Numbered from the stretch's first letter, positions 35,321-44,403 are shown. The stretch is 61,013 bases of DNA from an uncultured Verrucomicrobiota bacterium (GCA_903960515.1 CAJCBL010000186.1:1-61013), one strand, 5' to 3'. Notes: generated from the letters alone by a model not told the origin. A program made the numbers and translations.

Positions 35321-35965
35321 TCAGCGGAAAAACTTCTTCTCCTCCTCGGCGGTGAAAGCCACGCCGGTCTGTGTCTGCTCGATGAGCACCTCGACCCGCT
35401 GCTTGGCGGAGCGGCGAAACTCCAGCCGGCGCACGCGCTCGCCCGAACCCTCGACGACGATCACGCTCAGGTGGCGCGCGAGCTCGGGGGTGCGGGGTTC
35501 AAAGTCGAGCCGCCAGTCTTCGCCCTCGCGCGCGGCGTGCAGGGTGAAGAGCTGGAGCAGGGCCGGCAGGTCGAAGCGCAGCACCGGCAGCAGAGCGGCG
35601 TCGATGCGCGGGGCGCGGGGATCCGCCGCGAGGGTACGCGTACGGCCATCGCCATTGCGCATCAGCAGCCCCTTGTCGTCTACGACCATCAACTGCTCCT
35701 CCGGCCGGGTGTAGCGCAGGCTCAGGCCGCGCGTAGGCGAGTGCCTCAGCTCGCCGTGGAGCACCACCGGAGTCTTCTTCACGCTGAACCAGCGGTTCTC
35801 GGTAAAGGTCGAGTGCACACCGCCCTGCCCCGCCAGCGCCGTGAATAGAGGCCGCCACGTACTGTCGTTCTCTGCGGCCGGGATCTCGGGGCCGGCAGCC
35901 GAGGGCACCGCAGCCCGGGCGGCGGCGGCAACAGCTAGGCAGAGGGAGAAGCAAAGTCTTTTCAT
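35321..35965 (-). CDS. LolA-like outer-membrane lipoprotein carrier homologue
   Basis: Periplasmic carrier-like protein of 214 aa. Signal peptide MKRLCFSLCLAVAAAARA, then a LolA-type region: GGVHSTFTENRWFSVKKTPVVLHGELRHS and GLSLRYTRPEEQLMVVDDKGL. Such proteins occur in most aryl polyene loci and are assumed to move the lipid-linked product across the periplasm. The ATG overlaps the upstream glycosyltransferase stop (ATGA). Confidence 0.82.
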   Translation of the reverse strand: MKRLCFSLCLAVAAAARAAVPSAAGPEIPAAENDSTWRPLFTALAGQGGVHSTFTENRWFSVKKTPVVLHGELRHSPTRGLSLRYTRPEEQLMVVDDKGLLMRNGDGRTRTLAADPRAPRIDAALLPVLRFDLPALLQLFTLHAAREGEDWRLDFEPRTPELARHLSVIVVEGSGERVRRLEFRRSAKQRVEVLIEQTQTGVAFTAEEEKKFFR

Positions 35966-36729
35966 GTGGAGGAAATGCTGCGCCGCACCCGGCGCACGGT
36001 TACCCAGCGCCCGAGGATCAGTTCGACGATCAGCCGGGTATGCAGGCCGATCATGCGCAGGTTGTCGCGCAGATAGTGGAAGTGCGACACTCCCCCCTCC
36101 GCACGCGAGAGGTAGCGGCAGGTCGCGGGCAGGTTGCGCATCGGCGTGCCGGCCCAGAACAGGCGCACGGCCACCTCGGGATCGAAGTCGTAGCGCCGGG
36201 CGAAGCGGGTGCTGCGCAGCACCCGCACCGTCGCCTCCAGGGGATAGACACGGAATCCGAAAAGCGGATCGTCGATGCCCGCACCCCCGGTCTCGAAATG
36301 CACCAGGCCCACACTGAGCTGGCGGCCCTTGAGGCGCACCAGCGGCGCCTCCGGTCCGAATACCGGCCGCCCAAGCACGAGCGCCGCCGGCTCCGCGGCG
36401 GAGGCGCTCATAAAATCGCCGATACGATCCGCCGGGTGCTGGCCGTCGGCGTCCATCACCAGGGCGTGGGTGAAGCCGGCGGCCAACGCGGCCTCGGCCC
36501 CGGCGAGCACGGCCGCCCCCTTGCCTCCATTGCGCGCTTGCACGAGCACCCTCAGCCGCGGGTCGGAGCGCGCGAGCGCGACCACCCCCGCCTCGCTGGC
36601 GTCGGTGCTGCCGTCCACGACCACCCATACGTCGGGCCAGTTTGCCAGCGCCTCACTCACCGTGGCGAGCAGGCGCGGCCCTCCCGTATTGTAGGTGGGG
36701 ATGAGAACGAGATGGGTTGCTGTACTCAT
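35962..36729 (-). CDS. Family 2 glycosyltransferase
   Basis: GT-A fold transferase of 255 aa that uses a nucleotide-sugar or polyprenyl-sugar donor. It opens with VLIPTYNTGG, has VVVDGSTD, NGGKGAAV and the DxD-type metal motif MDADGQHP (DAD 93-95). No membrane helix is obvious. In E. coli-type aryl polyene loci a GT2 domain is fused to a HtrB-like acyltransferase; here the two are separate genes (36 and 37.5 kb). It overlaps both neighbours by four bases. Confidence 0.87.
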   Translation of the reverse strand: MSTATHLVLIPTYNTGGPRLLATVSEALANWPDVWVVVDGSTDASEAGVVALARSDPRLRVLVQARNGGKGAAVLAGAEAALAAGFTHALVMDADGQHPADRIGDFMSASAAEPAALVLGRPVFGPEAPLVRLKGRQLSVGLVHFETGGAGIDDPLFGFRVYPLEATVRVLRSTRFARRYDFDPEVAVRLFWAGTPMRNLPATCRYLSRAEGGVSHFHYLRDNLRMIGLHTRLIVELILGRWVTVRRVRRSISST

Positions 36730-37469
36730 TGGGCGGACTCCGATAGCCGGGCGTGCAGATGGCGCTCAACCTCCTCGGTCAACACCGTGGGCGAGCGTGC
36801 AGAATCGTATTCCCAACGGCGATCCAGGGTGATCTCCACAGTGGCCGGCAGTACCGGGGGCAGCCGCCACCACGCCCGCCCCCGCGGCACAAAGCCGCCA
36901 GATGATCTTACACACAGCAGCTGCACCGGCGCCTGCGCCCGCGAGGCGATCAGCGCGAAGCCCGGCCGCAGCGGGTTGAGCACCCGCCCGGCCTCGGTCC
37001 GCGTACCCTCGGGGAAAATCAGCAACGACTGGCCCGCGCCGATCTTTGCCGACACCTCGCGCACCAGATCGACCCCGGGAACTCCACCTACATAGCCCGC
37101 CAGTATCGCCGCTGGCCCCACTGCAGGGTTGCGCAGCAGCACCGGCTTGAAGATGCAGATCGCGTCGGGCAGCCGGGCGAGGATGAAGGTGGCGTCGACC
37201 AGCGTGGGATGGTTCGCTATGAACACCGCTCCCGGGGCCAGCGGCGCCTCGAAGCCGCGCCACTCCACCCGCACCACCCCGGTGGCGTGCATCCAGCCCA
37301 GCCAGAAGTCGAACAGCCAGCGGATCACCCGGCGCATCCGCGCCCCGCCCGTCTCGCAACGCGGACACAGCAGCAGCGGCAGGCAGACGAGATTGAGAAG
37401 CAGGCTCACGCCCGCGAACACCCCCCAGGATGCGTAGTAGGCGACGGCAAAATACGCCCTGCGCATCAT
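36726..37469 (-). CDS. PlsC-like 1-acylglycerol-3-phosphate acyltransferase family protein
   Basis: Membrane-associated acyltransferase of 247 aa. One N-terminal helix (about residues 10-35), then the catalytic HX4D motif NHPTLVDA (H87, D92), GYVGGVPGV and the substrate-binding FPEGTR (152-157). In aryl polyene loci such enzymes are proposed to join the polyene carboxylate to a lipid or sugar anchor. Two adjacent ATGs exist (37469 and 37466). It overlaps the next upstream gene by four bases. Confidence 0.86.
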   Translation of the reverse strand: MMRRAYFAVAYYASWGVFAGVSLLLNLVCLPLLLCPRCETGGARMRRVIRWLFDFWLGWMHATGVVRVEWRGFEAPLAPGAVFIANHPTLVDATFILARLPDAICIFKPVLLRNPAVGPAAILAGYVGGVPGVDLVREVSAKIGAGQSLLIFPEGTRTEAGRVLNPLRPGFALIASRAQAPVQLLCVRSSGGFVPRGRAWWRLPPVLPATVEITLDRRWEYDSARSPTVLTEEVERHLHARLSESAQ

Positions 37470-38389
37470 GGGGACGCCGCCTCCGGCCGCGCCGCCACCG
37501 GGTTGAGCGCCGTGAAATTGAACCACAGGTACGGATCGCGCCGCAGCAGCGCCTCCACCTGCCGAAGGAACGCCTGGAAGTGCTCCCGTGCCCGGGCCAG
37601 CGCCACCTCGCGTCTCTCGCCTGGAATCGGGTCGAAACGCGGCGAGGCGTGCAGGGTGGCCAGCTCCGGCCCCTCCGGCACACCGACCGAGAACAGCACC
37701 GGCCGGCCGAAGATCAGCGCGAGATGGTAGATACTGAAGGGGAACAGCCGGCGCGCCCCGAGAAACTCGAACGCCTCCGTGCGCGCGGCGAACTCGACCC
37801 GGTCGCACTGCAGCGCAATCGCAGCCGGCGTGGCCGCAGCATCCTTGAGCGCGAAGATCAGCTCACCGGGTTCGTTGATCCAGAGGAACTGGAGCCGGCC
37901 GCCGAAGCGCTCGGCCAGTTTGTCGGTGTCGTAGGAATTGCCCACCCGCTGCCGCACAACATACACCCGCTGCTTGTCCTGGCCTCCGATCTGGCAGCCC
38001 TGAAGGTCGGATACGCCGAAGTGGAAGGTTCCCAGCAGCACCGGCCCGCCGCCCTCCATCCAGGCGCGGAAGTCGCCGGTCCCGGGCGCGTAGACGGTGC
38101 GATGCGGCCGGCCGTTGATCACGCGCAGCTTGGTCAACAGCGCCTCCTCGAAAGCGAAGAAGTGCCGGAATACCTCGCGCCGGCGCGGGCTCCGTCCGAG
38201 CACCACGGCGAGGTAGTCGCGCGAGTGCCGCCGCTGCTCCGGCATGCCCAGCAGCGCGATAAACGTGCCTATCGCCCGCATCGGCCGATAGACACACTCG
38301 GGAAGCACCCGGTCGGCCGTGCGCAGAAACCAATACCCCCAACTGGGGCCCGGGTTGCGCGGTGCGTGGGCGGAGGCGCTCACAGCCAT
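37466..38389 (-). CDS. LpxL/HtrB-like (LABLAT) acyltransferase
   Basis: Acyltransferase of 307 aa of the lipid A late-acyltransferase type. The opening GPSWGYWFLRTADRVLP and the catalytic HX4D in LLGTFHFGVSDL (H123, D128) are typical, as are ALQCDRVEF and FPFSIYHLALIFGRPV. It corresponds to the C-terminal half of the fused GT2-acyltransferase in other aryl polyene loci. The chosen ATG at 38389 overlaps the upstream gene by 10 bases; the frame is open to 38461. Confidence 0.84.
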   Translation of the reverse strand: MAVSASAHAPRNPGPSWGYWFLRTADRVLPECVYRPMRAIGTFIALLGMPEQRRHSRDYLAVVLGRSPRRREVFRHFFAFEEALLTKLRVINGRPHRTVYAPGTGDFRAWMEGGGPVLLGTFHFGVSDLQGCQIGGQDKQRVYVVRQRVGNSYDTDKLAERFGGRLQFLWINEPGELIFALKDAAATPAAIALQCDRVEFAARTEAFEFLGARRLFPFSIYHLALIFGRPVLFSVGVPEGPELATLHASPRFDPIPGERREVALARAREHFQAFLRQVEALLRRDPYLWFNFTALNPVAARPEAASP

Positions 38390-39036
38390 TCCAGCGTCAG
38401 TCGCCAACCCGGCGCGACAGCTCCAGCGAAGGCGCGGCGGTTGTGCAGAAGGTCGAACCATTCGGCCAGCGCCAGCGCACCGGCGGCGTCCGCCACCGGC
38501 TCCAGCGCGAGACGGCCCACCGCCCCGGATTGGCGGGTACGGTTGAGCGCCAGGGCGAAGGCGAAGGCGAGGTCGCTCGCCGCCCCGGGCGCCACGAGCC
38601 AGGTACCGCGTTCCTCGCCGCCACAGAGCAGCACACGCTCGGAGGCCGCCAGCAGCGCGGCCTGCACGGTGCAGGAAACGAGCTGCGCCCCTCCGGCGAG
38701 TGGGAAGAATTCGCGCACACTGCGCTGCCGCCCGATCAGGCCCTGCTGCGCACCGCTGGGGTGAATGGAAGTCTGGAACAGCGTGGGGCTGGCACCAGGG
38801 AAACTCTCGAGATAGCCCTCAAGCGCTCGGCTCTCGCCGAACTGCGAGGCGTAGACAAGCGTGTCCTCCTCGCCTGGATCCATCTCGCCCAGCGCCGCGC
38901 CCACGAGCATGCCGAGCTGCGTCATGCGGCGCACGGCCCCGGGGGCGAAGCGGGACTTCAGCCGCTCGCGCGTGGCGGCGGGTTCCTCGTTGCCGGGAGC
39001 ATCGGTGCGAACAGCCTGGATATAGCGTTCAAGCAT
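38380..39036 (-). CDS. Beta-ketoacyl synthase N-terminal-like protein (chain-length-factor-like partner)
   Basis: A 218-aa protein resembling the 'ketosynthase-like N-terminal' family found beside aryl polyene ketosynthases. Visible traits are RMTQLGMLVGAALGEMD, TLVYASQFGESRALEGYLESFPGASPTLFQTSIHPSGAQQ, and a central SCTVQAALLAA where the active Cys region would be. It lacks the two His motifs of a full ketosynthase. It overlaps the genes on both sides (10 and 8 bases), implying coupled translation and probably complex formation. It may act as non-catalytic partner of the ketosynthase next to it; that is inference. Confidence 0.75.
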   Translation of the reverse strand: MLERYIQAVRTDAPGNEEPAATRERLKSRFAPGAVRRMTQLGMLVGAALGEMDPGEEDTLVYASQFGESRALEGYLESFPGASPTLFQTSIHPSGAQQGLIGRQRSVREFFPLAGGAQLVSCTVQAALLAASERVLLCGGEERGTWLVAPGAASDLAFAFALALNRTRQSGAVGRLALEPVADAAGALALAEWFDLLHNRRAFAGAVAPGWRLTLEWL

Positions 39037-40144
39037 GGCTGAGGAGCAGCGCCGCGTGGGCGCCGCCAAAGGCGTTGCTGGCACAGACGACACCGTCGAA
39101 GGCGGCGTTGTCGAACGGGGCTAGGGCCACGGAGTCGGTAAAAGCCGGTGGCGCGCTCCCGACCGTTCCGGGAGTGCGGCCGGCACCGATCGCTGCGGCG
39201 GCGACCGCCAGCTCGACCAGTCCGCAACTACCCAGCGTATGGCCCAGGCTGCCCTTCCAGCCCACCAGCGGCGCGCCGGGAAAGGCACGGGCGATGGCCG
39301 CGGCCTCAAGGCGACCGGCCTCCAACGTGCCGGTGCCATGGCCTTTCACCCACAGCCGGCGCCCCGCGGCGGCAGCGGCCAGCGGACCAAGCGCGGCGGC
39401 AAACCCGGCGCCGTCGGGCCGGTTGGCGGTAAAGTGATACATCTCGTTGTGCAGGCTGTGAGCGGCCAGCGCGAGGCCGCCGCGGTCGCGCGAGAGCACG
39501 GCGTAGCCGGCACCGTCGCCCAGGCCGATGGAGCCGGTGGCGCGATCCTGGTACGGAGCGGGGAAATCGGCGTTGAGAATCTTCAGCGCATGGAAGCCGC
39601 CGGCGACAAACGGGCTGAGGAAATCGTAGCTCACCACCAGCGCCTCGTCGGCCGCACCCGCCGCGAGCAGGCGCGTGGCGTGGACGAGTCCCAAGTGAGC
39701 GGACACGCAGGCATGGGAAAAGATCGCCACGTTCTCGCCCCAGCCGAGCGTACGGCGCACGAGAGCAACCGAGCCGTGGGGCGTGCCCTGCGCGGCATGG
39801 CCGGTCTCGCCGGTACGGCGCAGTTCGTAGAGGCTGCCTACGCCGAAGTTGCTGCTCGTAACACAAACCGGGCGACGCGAGGTTCCCCACTGCGGGCCGG
39901 CCACCGGCGCCAGCAGCGTCTGCAAAGAGTGGAGCCAGGCGGGAGGATTGGTCTCATCGAGGGCACGGCCGGGCAGGAGAGCCATCGGCACGGCATCGCC
40001 GCCCTCGAGGCCAAGCACCGGCACGGGTTGCAGCGCGCGTTCGCCGCGCAACAGCGCTGAGAGTGTGGCGGCCGCGTTGCCAAACGGCGTGAGGCAGTCG
40101 CAAGAGGCGAGGCGCACTGCGGAGGTTTCTGCGGAGGAAGCCAT
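39029..40144 (-). CDS. Beta-ketoacyl-ACP synthase (FabF-like) 1
   Basis: Condensing enzyme of 371 aa with the Cys-His-His triad: HACVSAHLGL (C146), VKGHGTGTLEAG (H269) and GSLGHTLGSCG (H302). The length is short for FabF, and the N-terminal domain is compact (CDCLTPFGNAAATLSALLRGE). It elongates ACP-bound chains with malonyl units. It lies in the operon with the N-domain partner downstream and an ACP 74 bp upstream. Start at 40144 gives the family N-terminus; the frame continues to 40657 with non-coding-like sequence. Confidence 0.86.
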   Translation of the reverse strand: MASSAETSAVRLASCDCLTPFGNAAATLSALLRGERALQPVPVLGLEGGDAVPMALLPGRALDETNPPAWLHSLQTLLAPVAGPQWGTSRRPVCVTSSNFGVGSLYELRRTGETGHAAQGTPHGSVALVRRTLGWGENVAIFSHACVSAHLGLVHATRLLAAGAADEALVVSYDFLSPFVAGGFHALKILNADFPAPYQDRATGSIGLGDGAGYAVLSRDRGGLALAAHSLHNEMYHFTANRPDGAGFAAALGPLAAAAAGRRLWVKGHGTGTLEAGRLEAAAIARAFPGAPLVGWKGSLGHTLGSCGLVELAVAAAAIGAGRTPGTVGSAPPAFTDSVALAPFDNAAFDGVVCASNAFGGAHAALLLSHA

Positions 40145-40218
40145 GAACTGTTCAGTCGGAACGGTTCGGATGCAGGAGCCCGCTTGCAGAGGATTTCGCG
40201 CGCTGCATGGCGGCTTCC

Positions 40219-40494
40219 TCAGGCAGGCAGCTTGGAAGCGTCGGCCCGCGCGCGGATGAAGGCGGCCAGGCTGGCCACGCTGGCGAGGGCCTGCCTCGAT
40301 TCCTCGGCACTGCTGATCTTGATCCCGAACTCCTTCTCTATCTTCACCACGAGTTCCAGCGCGTCGATGGAATCCAGCGACAAGCCCGAGCCGATCAGCG
40401 GCTTGTCGTCCTCGATCTGGGCGGGGGTGACGTCCTCCAGGTGGAGGGTTTCGACAATGAGGAGCTTGAGGCGGTCGGAAAGTGGGTCGGCCAT
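40219..40494 (-). CDS. Acyl carrier protein 1
   Basis: ACP of 91 aa. The phosphopantetheine site is in GLSLDSIDALELV (Ser42); the usual DSL is DSI. The start at 40494 is typical (MADPLSDRLKLLIVETLHLE). It is the first gene of the minus-strand operon that ends with radical SAM protein 1, and is divergent from radical SAM protein 2. The 232 bp between them must hold promoters for both directions, but no clear -35/-10 pair is seen. Confidence 0.88.
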   Translation of the reverse strand: MADPLSDRLKLLIVETLHLEDVTPAQIEDDKPLIGSGLSLDSIDALELVVKIEKEFGIKISSAEESRQALASVASLAAFIRARADASKLPA

Positions 40495-40726
40495 GGGTGT
40501 GGGAGGGGGCAAAGTTGGCGGGACTCTGTTTCATGGCGCAAGCCCGGATCGGGGGCGAAGGGACGCTGGCGAGGCTGCGGTTTCCCGCGACTTGTCGCCA
40601 AACCGAGGAGGTTTCGGCGCGTGGAGACACCGCCCCGGCCAACGCCAGCGACCACAATCCGCGCGCAACGACCGGCCAGGGCGATTTCGATTGTCTCGGC
40701 CCGGCCTATCCGGGCACGGTCAAGCG

Positions 40727-42217
40727 GTGACCCCTATCGCGAACGGCAGTGCCCCCGAATCCGGAGTACGCCCGCGCCGCGCACTGACCATTCTGCTGGT
40801 CAAGCCCAAGGCCCGTCTGGCCACCATCCACGCGTTGCAACGTTTCCAAGTACTGGAGCCGATCGAGCTCGGATACCTCGCGGCGATGGTCCCGGCCGGC
40901 CACCAGGTCGCAGTGCTCGACTTGCGCTTCAGCCGCAACCCTGTCTCGGCGCTCCAACGCCGGATCCGCGACCTCGCGCCGGACATCATCGGGCTCACCG
41001 GCTACTCGCACGAGGGCTCCATCGTGAAGGAGTTGGCAGCACACGCCCGAGCGGCAGCGCCGAAGGCCTTGATCGTGGTGGGCGGCCACCACGCCTCGGT
41101 GGCGGCGGAGGACTACAATATTCCCGCGATCGACCTCATCGTGCGCGGCGAAGGCTGCCTGCCCTTCCGGGAGATCGTCGAGGCTACGGCGCGGGGCGAA
41201 CCGGCGGAAGGGATCGAGGGAGTGCTCGGTACAGGCGAGCGTTTCGATCCCGCGGCGCTGCTGGCGTGGCCGCGGTTTCCCGACGCCTCGGAACTGCCAA
41301 TACCCCGGCGCGATCTCTGGGACCATCGCCTCTACACCTGCGCTTGGGTATGCGAGCAGGGGACACCGTGGGCCACGAATTTCCCGGCCACCTCCATGGT
41401 GCGCAGTTCCTTCGGCTGCCGGATGAAATGCACCTTCTGCATCGTGCCCCAACTCTGCGGGGGCCAACACCGCCCGCGCCCAGCCGACCAAGTGGCCGAG
41501 GAGATCGGCGCCCTGCCCACCGACCACGTCTACTTCTGCGACGACGAGAACTTCATCGACGCGGACTTCGCGATGGAGCTCGCCGAGGCGATCGCGAGGC
41601 GCGGCATCAAGAAACGCTATTTCGCGTGGACTCGCGCCACGACGGTGAACCGCCATCCCGAGGTCTTCAAGACATGGAGGCAGCTAGGGCTAGACGGGGC
41701 CTTTCTCGGCTTCGAGTTCCCCACCGACGAGCAACTGCGCCGAGTCAAGAAGGGCTCGACCGTGGCCGACAACGCCAATGCACATACCGCCCTGCGCTCG
41801 GCCGGCGTGGCGGTGCATGCGGCGTTCATGCTCATGCCGGAACTCTCCCGCGAGGATTTCGCCACCCTGCGCGGCTATGTGCAGGCGATGCCGCCGGCCC
41901 AGTGCAGCATCACCGTCTGTACCCCTTCGCCGGGCACAGAGGACTACAAGGCCATGCAGTCGCGCATCTGGGTCAAGAACCCGCACGACCTGCACGACTG
42001 CATGCACCCGCTCACGCCCACCAAGCTGCCCCTGAAGGAATTCTGCGGGCTCTACGCGCGACAGCTTGCCGAGGCCGGGGCGAAGAACCCGCTGCGTATT
42101 CAGCGCCGCCCGATCCCGATCAGCGACATGATCCGCGTGGCCCACGCCACCTACCGTTTCCAGAGCGCCTACCGCAATCTCTACCGCGACTATCCGCGGG
42201 AGCTGTGGGGTACGTGA
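40727..42217 (+). CDS. B12-binding-type radical SAM protein 2
   Basis: Class B radical SAM protein of 496 aa. The N-terminal domain (about 20-145) reads ILLVKPKARLATIHALQRF, IGLTGYSHEG and IVVGGHHASVAAEDY, the core of a cobalamin-binding-like fold. The cluster motif is SFGCRMKCTFC (C231, C235, C238), then DDENFIDADFAMELAEAI and FMLMPELSRED. The start is a GTG at 40727; the frame is open back to 40184 but overlaps the ACP gene antisense. It resembles hopanoid/BchE-type enzymes in layout. The reaction is unknown. It is divergent from ACP1 and not coupled to a neighbour. Confidence 0.84.
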   Translation: MTPIANGSAPESGVRPRRALTILLVKPKARLATIHALQRFQVLEPIELGYLAAMVPAGHQVAVLDLRFSRNPVSALQRRIRDLAPDIIGLTGYSHEGSIVKELAAHARAAAPKALIVVGGHHASVAAEDYNIPAIDLIVRGEGCLPFREIVEATARGEPAEGIEGVLGTGERFDPAALLAWPRFPDASELPIPRRDLWDHRLYTCAWVCEQGTPWATNFPATSMVRSSFGCRMKCTFCIVPQLCGGQHRPRPADQVAEEIGALPTDHVYFCDDENFIDADFAMELAEAIARRGIKKRYFAWTRATTVNRHPEVFKTWRQLGLDGAFLGFEFPTDEQLRRVKKGSTVADNANAHTALRSAGVAVHAAFMLMPELSREDFATLRGYVQAMPPAQCSITVCTPSPGTEDYKAMQSRIWVKNPHDLHDCMHPLTPTKLPLKEFCGLYARQLAEAGAKNPLRIQRRPIPISDMIRVAHATYRFQSAYRNLYRDYPRELWGT

Positions 42218-42229
42218 GGCCCCCACCTA

Positions 42230-42315
42230 GCATGGCCGTGACCTTCCCGCTGTAGCAGCGTGCTCGCGCGCGATGCCGAATCGCTGAATCGCGTACACGC
42301 TCCTCCACAAGAAGG
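42230..42315. repeat. REP-like palindromic element, copy 4 (decayed)
   Basis: Hairpin arms AGCGTGCTCGCGCGCGAT and ATCGCGTACACGCTCCT, related to the core of copies 1-3 but more diverged. It lies between the converging radical SAM 2 and ketosynthase 2 genes, so it could also act in termination. Confidence 0.55.
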
Positions 42316-42325
42316 ATTCGCAAGC

Positions 42326-43615
42326 TCAGCCCGCCCAGCGTCGCAAAACATGGCAGACGTTGCTGCCACCAAAACCGCTGCTGTTGTTGAGCACCACACG
42401 CGGGGCCAGCGCGACACTTTCCCGGGGCAGGTCGAGGCCCTCGCACACCGGGTCGACATTGCACAGATGTGCGTTGCCGGGGATGAAACCCTCGGCGAGG
42501 GCGAGAGTGCAAAACGCCGCCTCCATCGCACCGGCCATCGAGAGCGGGTGGCCGGTAAGACCCTTGGTGCTGCCGATGCGCGGCCGCGCGCCGGCCTGGG
42601 CAAAGACGGCGCGCAGCGCCAGCGCCTCGGCGCGATCGCCCACCGGAGTGGACGTGGCGTGGGCGTTCACGTAGTCGACTTCTGCGGGCGTGGCGCCGGC
42701 GTCGGCCAGCGCGCGCTGCATCGCCAGCCTCAGGCCGGCCCCCTCGGGGTGCGACATCGCCACGCTATGGCCGTCTGCGCTCTGTCCCCAACCGGCAACT
42801 TCAGCAAGCACCAGAGCGCCACGCTCCTGCGCCAGATCAGCGGCCTCGATGATGAGCGCCACCGCCCCGCCGGCACCGACAAAGCCGCTGCGCGCCACGT
42901 CGAAAGGGCAGGAGGCCAGCGCAGGGTCGCTCTGGCCGGAGAGTGCGCGCATGGCGGCGAAGGGCAGGATAGTTTCGGCGTTGTGCTCCTCGGCACCCAC
43001 AACGATCACGCGCCGCAAACGGCCCAGCCGGATCTCGTCGCAGGCGTAGCCCAGCGCATGGCTGGAGGAGGCGCAGGCGGAAACGAAACCGCAAACCGCA
43101 CCCGTGATGTGAAAGTGGGCACCGAGGTTGAAGTTGAGCGTGCCGCTGATCGAGCTGAGCACGCCCATCGGGTTGCCGCGTTCCCCGCGAGCGGCATCGA
43201 GCTGGCCGAGGTGGTGGTGTAGCAACCGCGCGGAACCGGCCGAGGCGCAGAACAGCCCGGTGCCCGGCTCGTGCGCAACAGCCCCCAGGTCGAGACCGGC
43301 CTCCTGTAGCGCCTGCTCGATCGCGCAGAGAGCGAACACACCGTGGGGCGCGAGCCCTCGCAGCGTTTCCCGCGGGATGGTGTAGCGTGCCGGCCAGGTC
43401 CAATCGCGGCTGTTGGTCGAGGATACGTCGAAGTCCTTGACGGTGCCTGCGAGCTTGACCGCCAAATTCGGGTTGCCGAAAAACTCGACCGGGGCGAGCC
43501 CGTGCCGGCCCTCGCGCAGGCTGGCGGCAACGGCGGCGCGGTCATTGCCGATGGGGGTGATGAAACCCAGCCCGGTGATCACCGGCCTGCGGGCGTCGGG
43601 CCGATTCGGGTTCAC
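42326..43615 (-). CDS. Beta-ketoacyl-ACP synthase (FabF-like) 2
   Basis: Full-length FabF-type condensing enzyme of 429 aa. Catalytic residues are C181 in SACASSSHALG, H319 in NAHATSTPVGD and H356 in STKGLTGHPLSM, with K351. N-terminus RRPVITGLGFITPIGND is standard. It overlaps the upstream ACP2 by four bases (ATGA), forming a two-gene unit. With ketosynthase 1 it gives the two condensing enzymes normal for aryl polyene assembly lines. Confidence 0.9.
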   Translation of the reverse strand: MNPNRPDARRPVITGLGFITPIGNDRAAVAASLREGRHGLAPVEFFGNPNLAVKLAGTVKDFDVSSTNSRDWTWPARYTIPRETLRGLAPHGVFALCAIEQALQEAGLDLGAVAHEPGTGLFCASAGSARLLHHHLGQLDAARGERGNPMGVLSSISGTLNFNLGAHFHITGAVCGFVSACASSSHALGYACDEIRLGRLRRVIVVGAEEHNAETILPFAAMRALSGQSDPALASCPFDVARSGFVGAGGAVALIIEAADLAQERGALVLAEVAGWGQSADGHSVAMSHPEGAGLRLAMQRALADAGATPAEVDYVNAHATSTPVGDRAEALALRAVFAQAGARPRIGSTKGLTGHPLSMAGAMEAAFCTLALAEGFIPGNAHLCNVDPVCEGLDLPRESVALAPRVVLNNSSGFGGSNVCHVLRRWAG

Positions 43616-43971
43616 GAGGAAGGAGTTTTCCCGCGCAACCGGAGTGCAACGAAATCGCCGAGCTCGCCCACGGTACGCAGCGCCATGATCTCCTCGTTCT
43701 TGATCGTCACCTGGAACAAGTCCTCAAAGAAAAATACCGTTTCGGCCACGGCGAGGGAATCGAAGCCCAGATCCTCGATCAGTCGGTGCCCGCCGCGCAG
43801 CGGCTCGGCCCGCGGATGGGCGCTGTTCTTCGGCATGAAATCGAGCACTGCGGCAAAAATCACCTGCTTGAGAGCCTCCTCGTCGCGGGAGCTGCGGAAG
43901 TTCTGATACGCCTCGCGCACCTCGGCAGGGAAACGCAGCAGGGGTTGCGGGATAGTGGAGGGCGTGGACAT
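43612..43971 (-). CDS. Acyl carrier protein 2, with N-terminal extension
   Basis: ACP of 119 aa. The modification site is EDLGFDSLAVAE (Ser72). A 30-residue N-terminal extension (LLRFPAEVREAYQNFRSSRD) precedes the domain and the C-terminal part has FQVTIKNEEIMALRTVGE. Most ACPs are about 80 residues. Start at 43971. It is coupled to ketosynthase 2. It is followed upstream by a 1.03-kb gap with the duplicated palindrome units. Confidence 0.84.
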   Translation of the reverse strand: MSTPSTIPQPLLRFPAEVREAYQNFRSSRDEEALKQVIFAAVLDFMPKNSAHPRAEPLRGGHRLIEDLGFDSLAVAETVFFFEDLFQVTIKNEEIMALRTVGELGDFVALRLRGKTPSS

Positions 43972-44182
43972 GGAGTGGAACCGCAAGCAAAGGGCCCGCC
44001 CCCGCCGGTTCAAGCCTCGGCTTGAGGGGGCACCCGGCATGGGGTGCAACCGGAAGTGAAGTTTCGTTTCTCTGCCAATCGCGACCCCGCTGGCAGTTGA
44101 ATCGCAGGGGGGCGCGGATGGCAGCCGGTTTCCCTGTCCCCAAACCACACGTCCAGTTCCTCCCCAGAAACAAGCCGATCGG

Positions 44183-44403
44183 AGATCAGATCGGCCGCGA
44201 GCGTGATTCCGTGAACGTCACCGTCGATCTGACACTCATCGCCCGGCTCCGGACGTTCCACGAAATCCTCACGGCTACGGTGACGGGGGCAAAGCCCGCT
44301 CCTGCGTGCAAAGCCGTCCAAAACGAATCAACCCCACTCCTCGCATAGCCCGGCCGTATAAACTGACGGTCGTCAGTTTATACGGTCGGCAAGACAGCGA
44401 AGC
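44183..44403. repeat. ~215-bp direct repeat, unit 1
   Basis: Shared with unit 2 (44614-44826), offset about 422 bases. Conserved blocks include GATCTGACACTCATCGCCC, GGCAAAGCCCGC/TGCAAAGCCCGC and ATCAACCCCACTCCTCGCA, then the palindrome. No plausible coding sequence. Both copies lie in the 43972-45004 gap, in which nothing else is recognised. Confidence 0.75.
44354..44385. promoter_or_regulatory. Perfect 32-bp palindrome, putative operator, copy 1
   Basis: Arms CCGTATAAACTGACG and CGTCAGTTTATACGG with a GT centre, a perfect 15-bp inverted repeat. The A/T-rich arms stand out in this GC-rich DNA, and the ACTGACNNNNGTCAGT layout resembles TetR-family operators. It lies between divergent ketosynthase 2/ACP2 and the lipoprotein/radical SAM 3/ligase set. 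No regulator gene is in the window, so an operator role is inference; a cruciform or hairpin role is possible. Confidence 0.55.

Noticed and set aside
31282-43971. True ladderane cluster
   Set aside because: Radical SAM proteins with ketosynthases are suggestive, but the desaturase-like and other ladderane-typical genes are absent. The GT2, LolA-like, MMPL and chorismatase genes fit an aryl polyene better.
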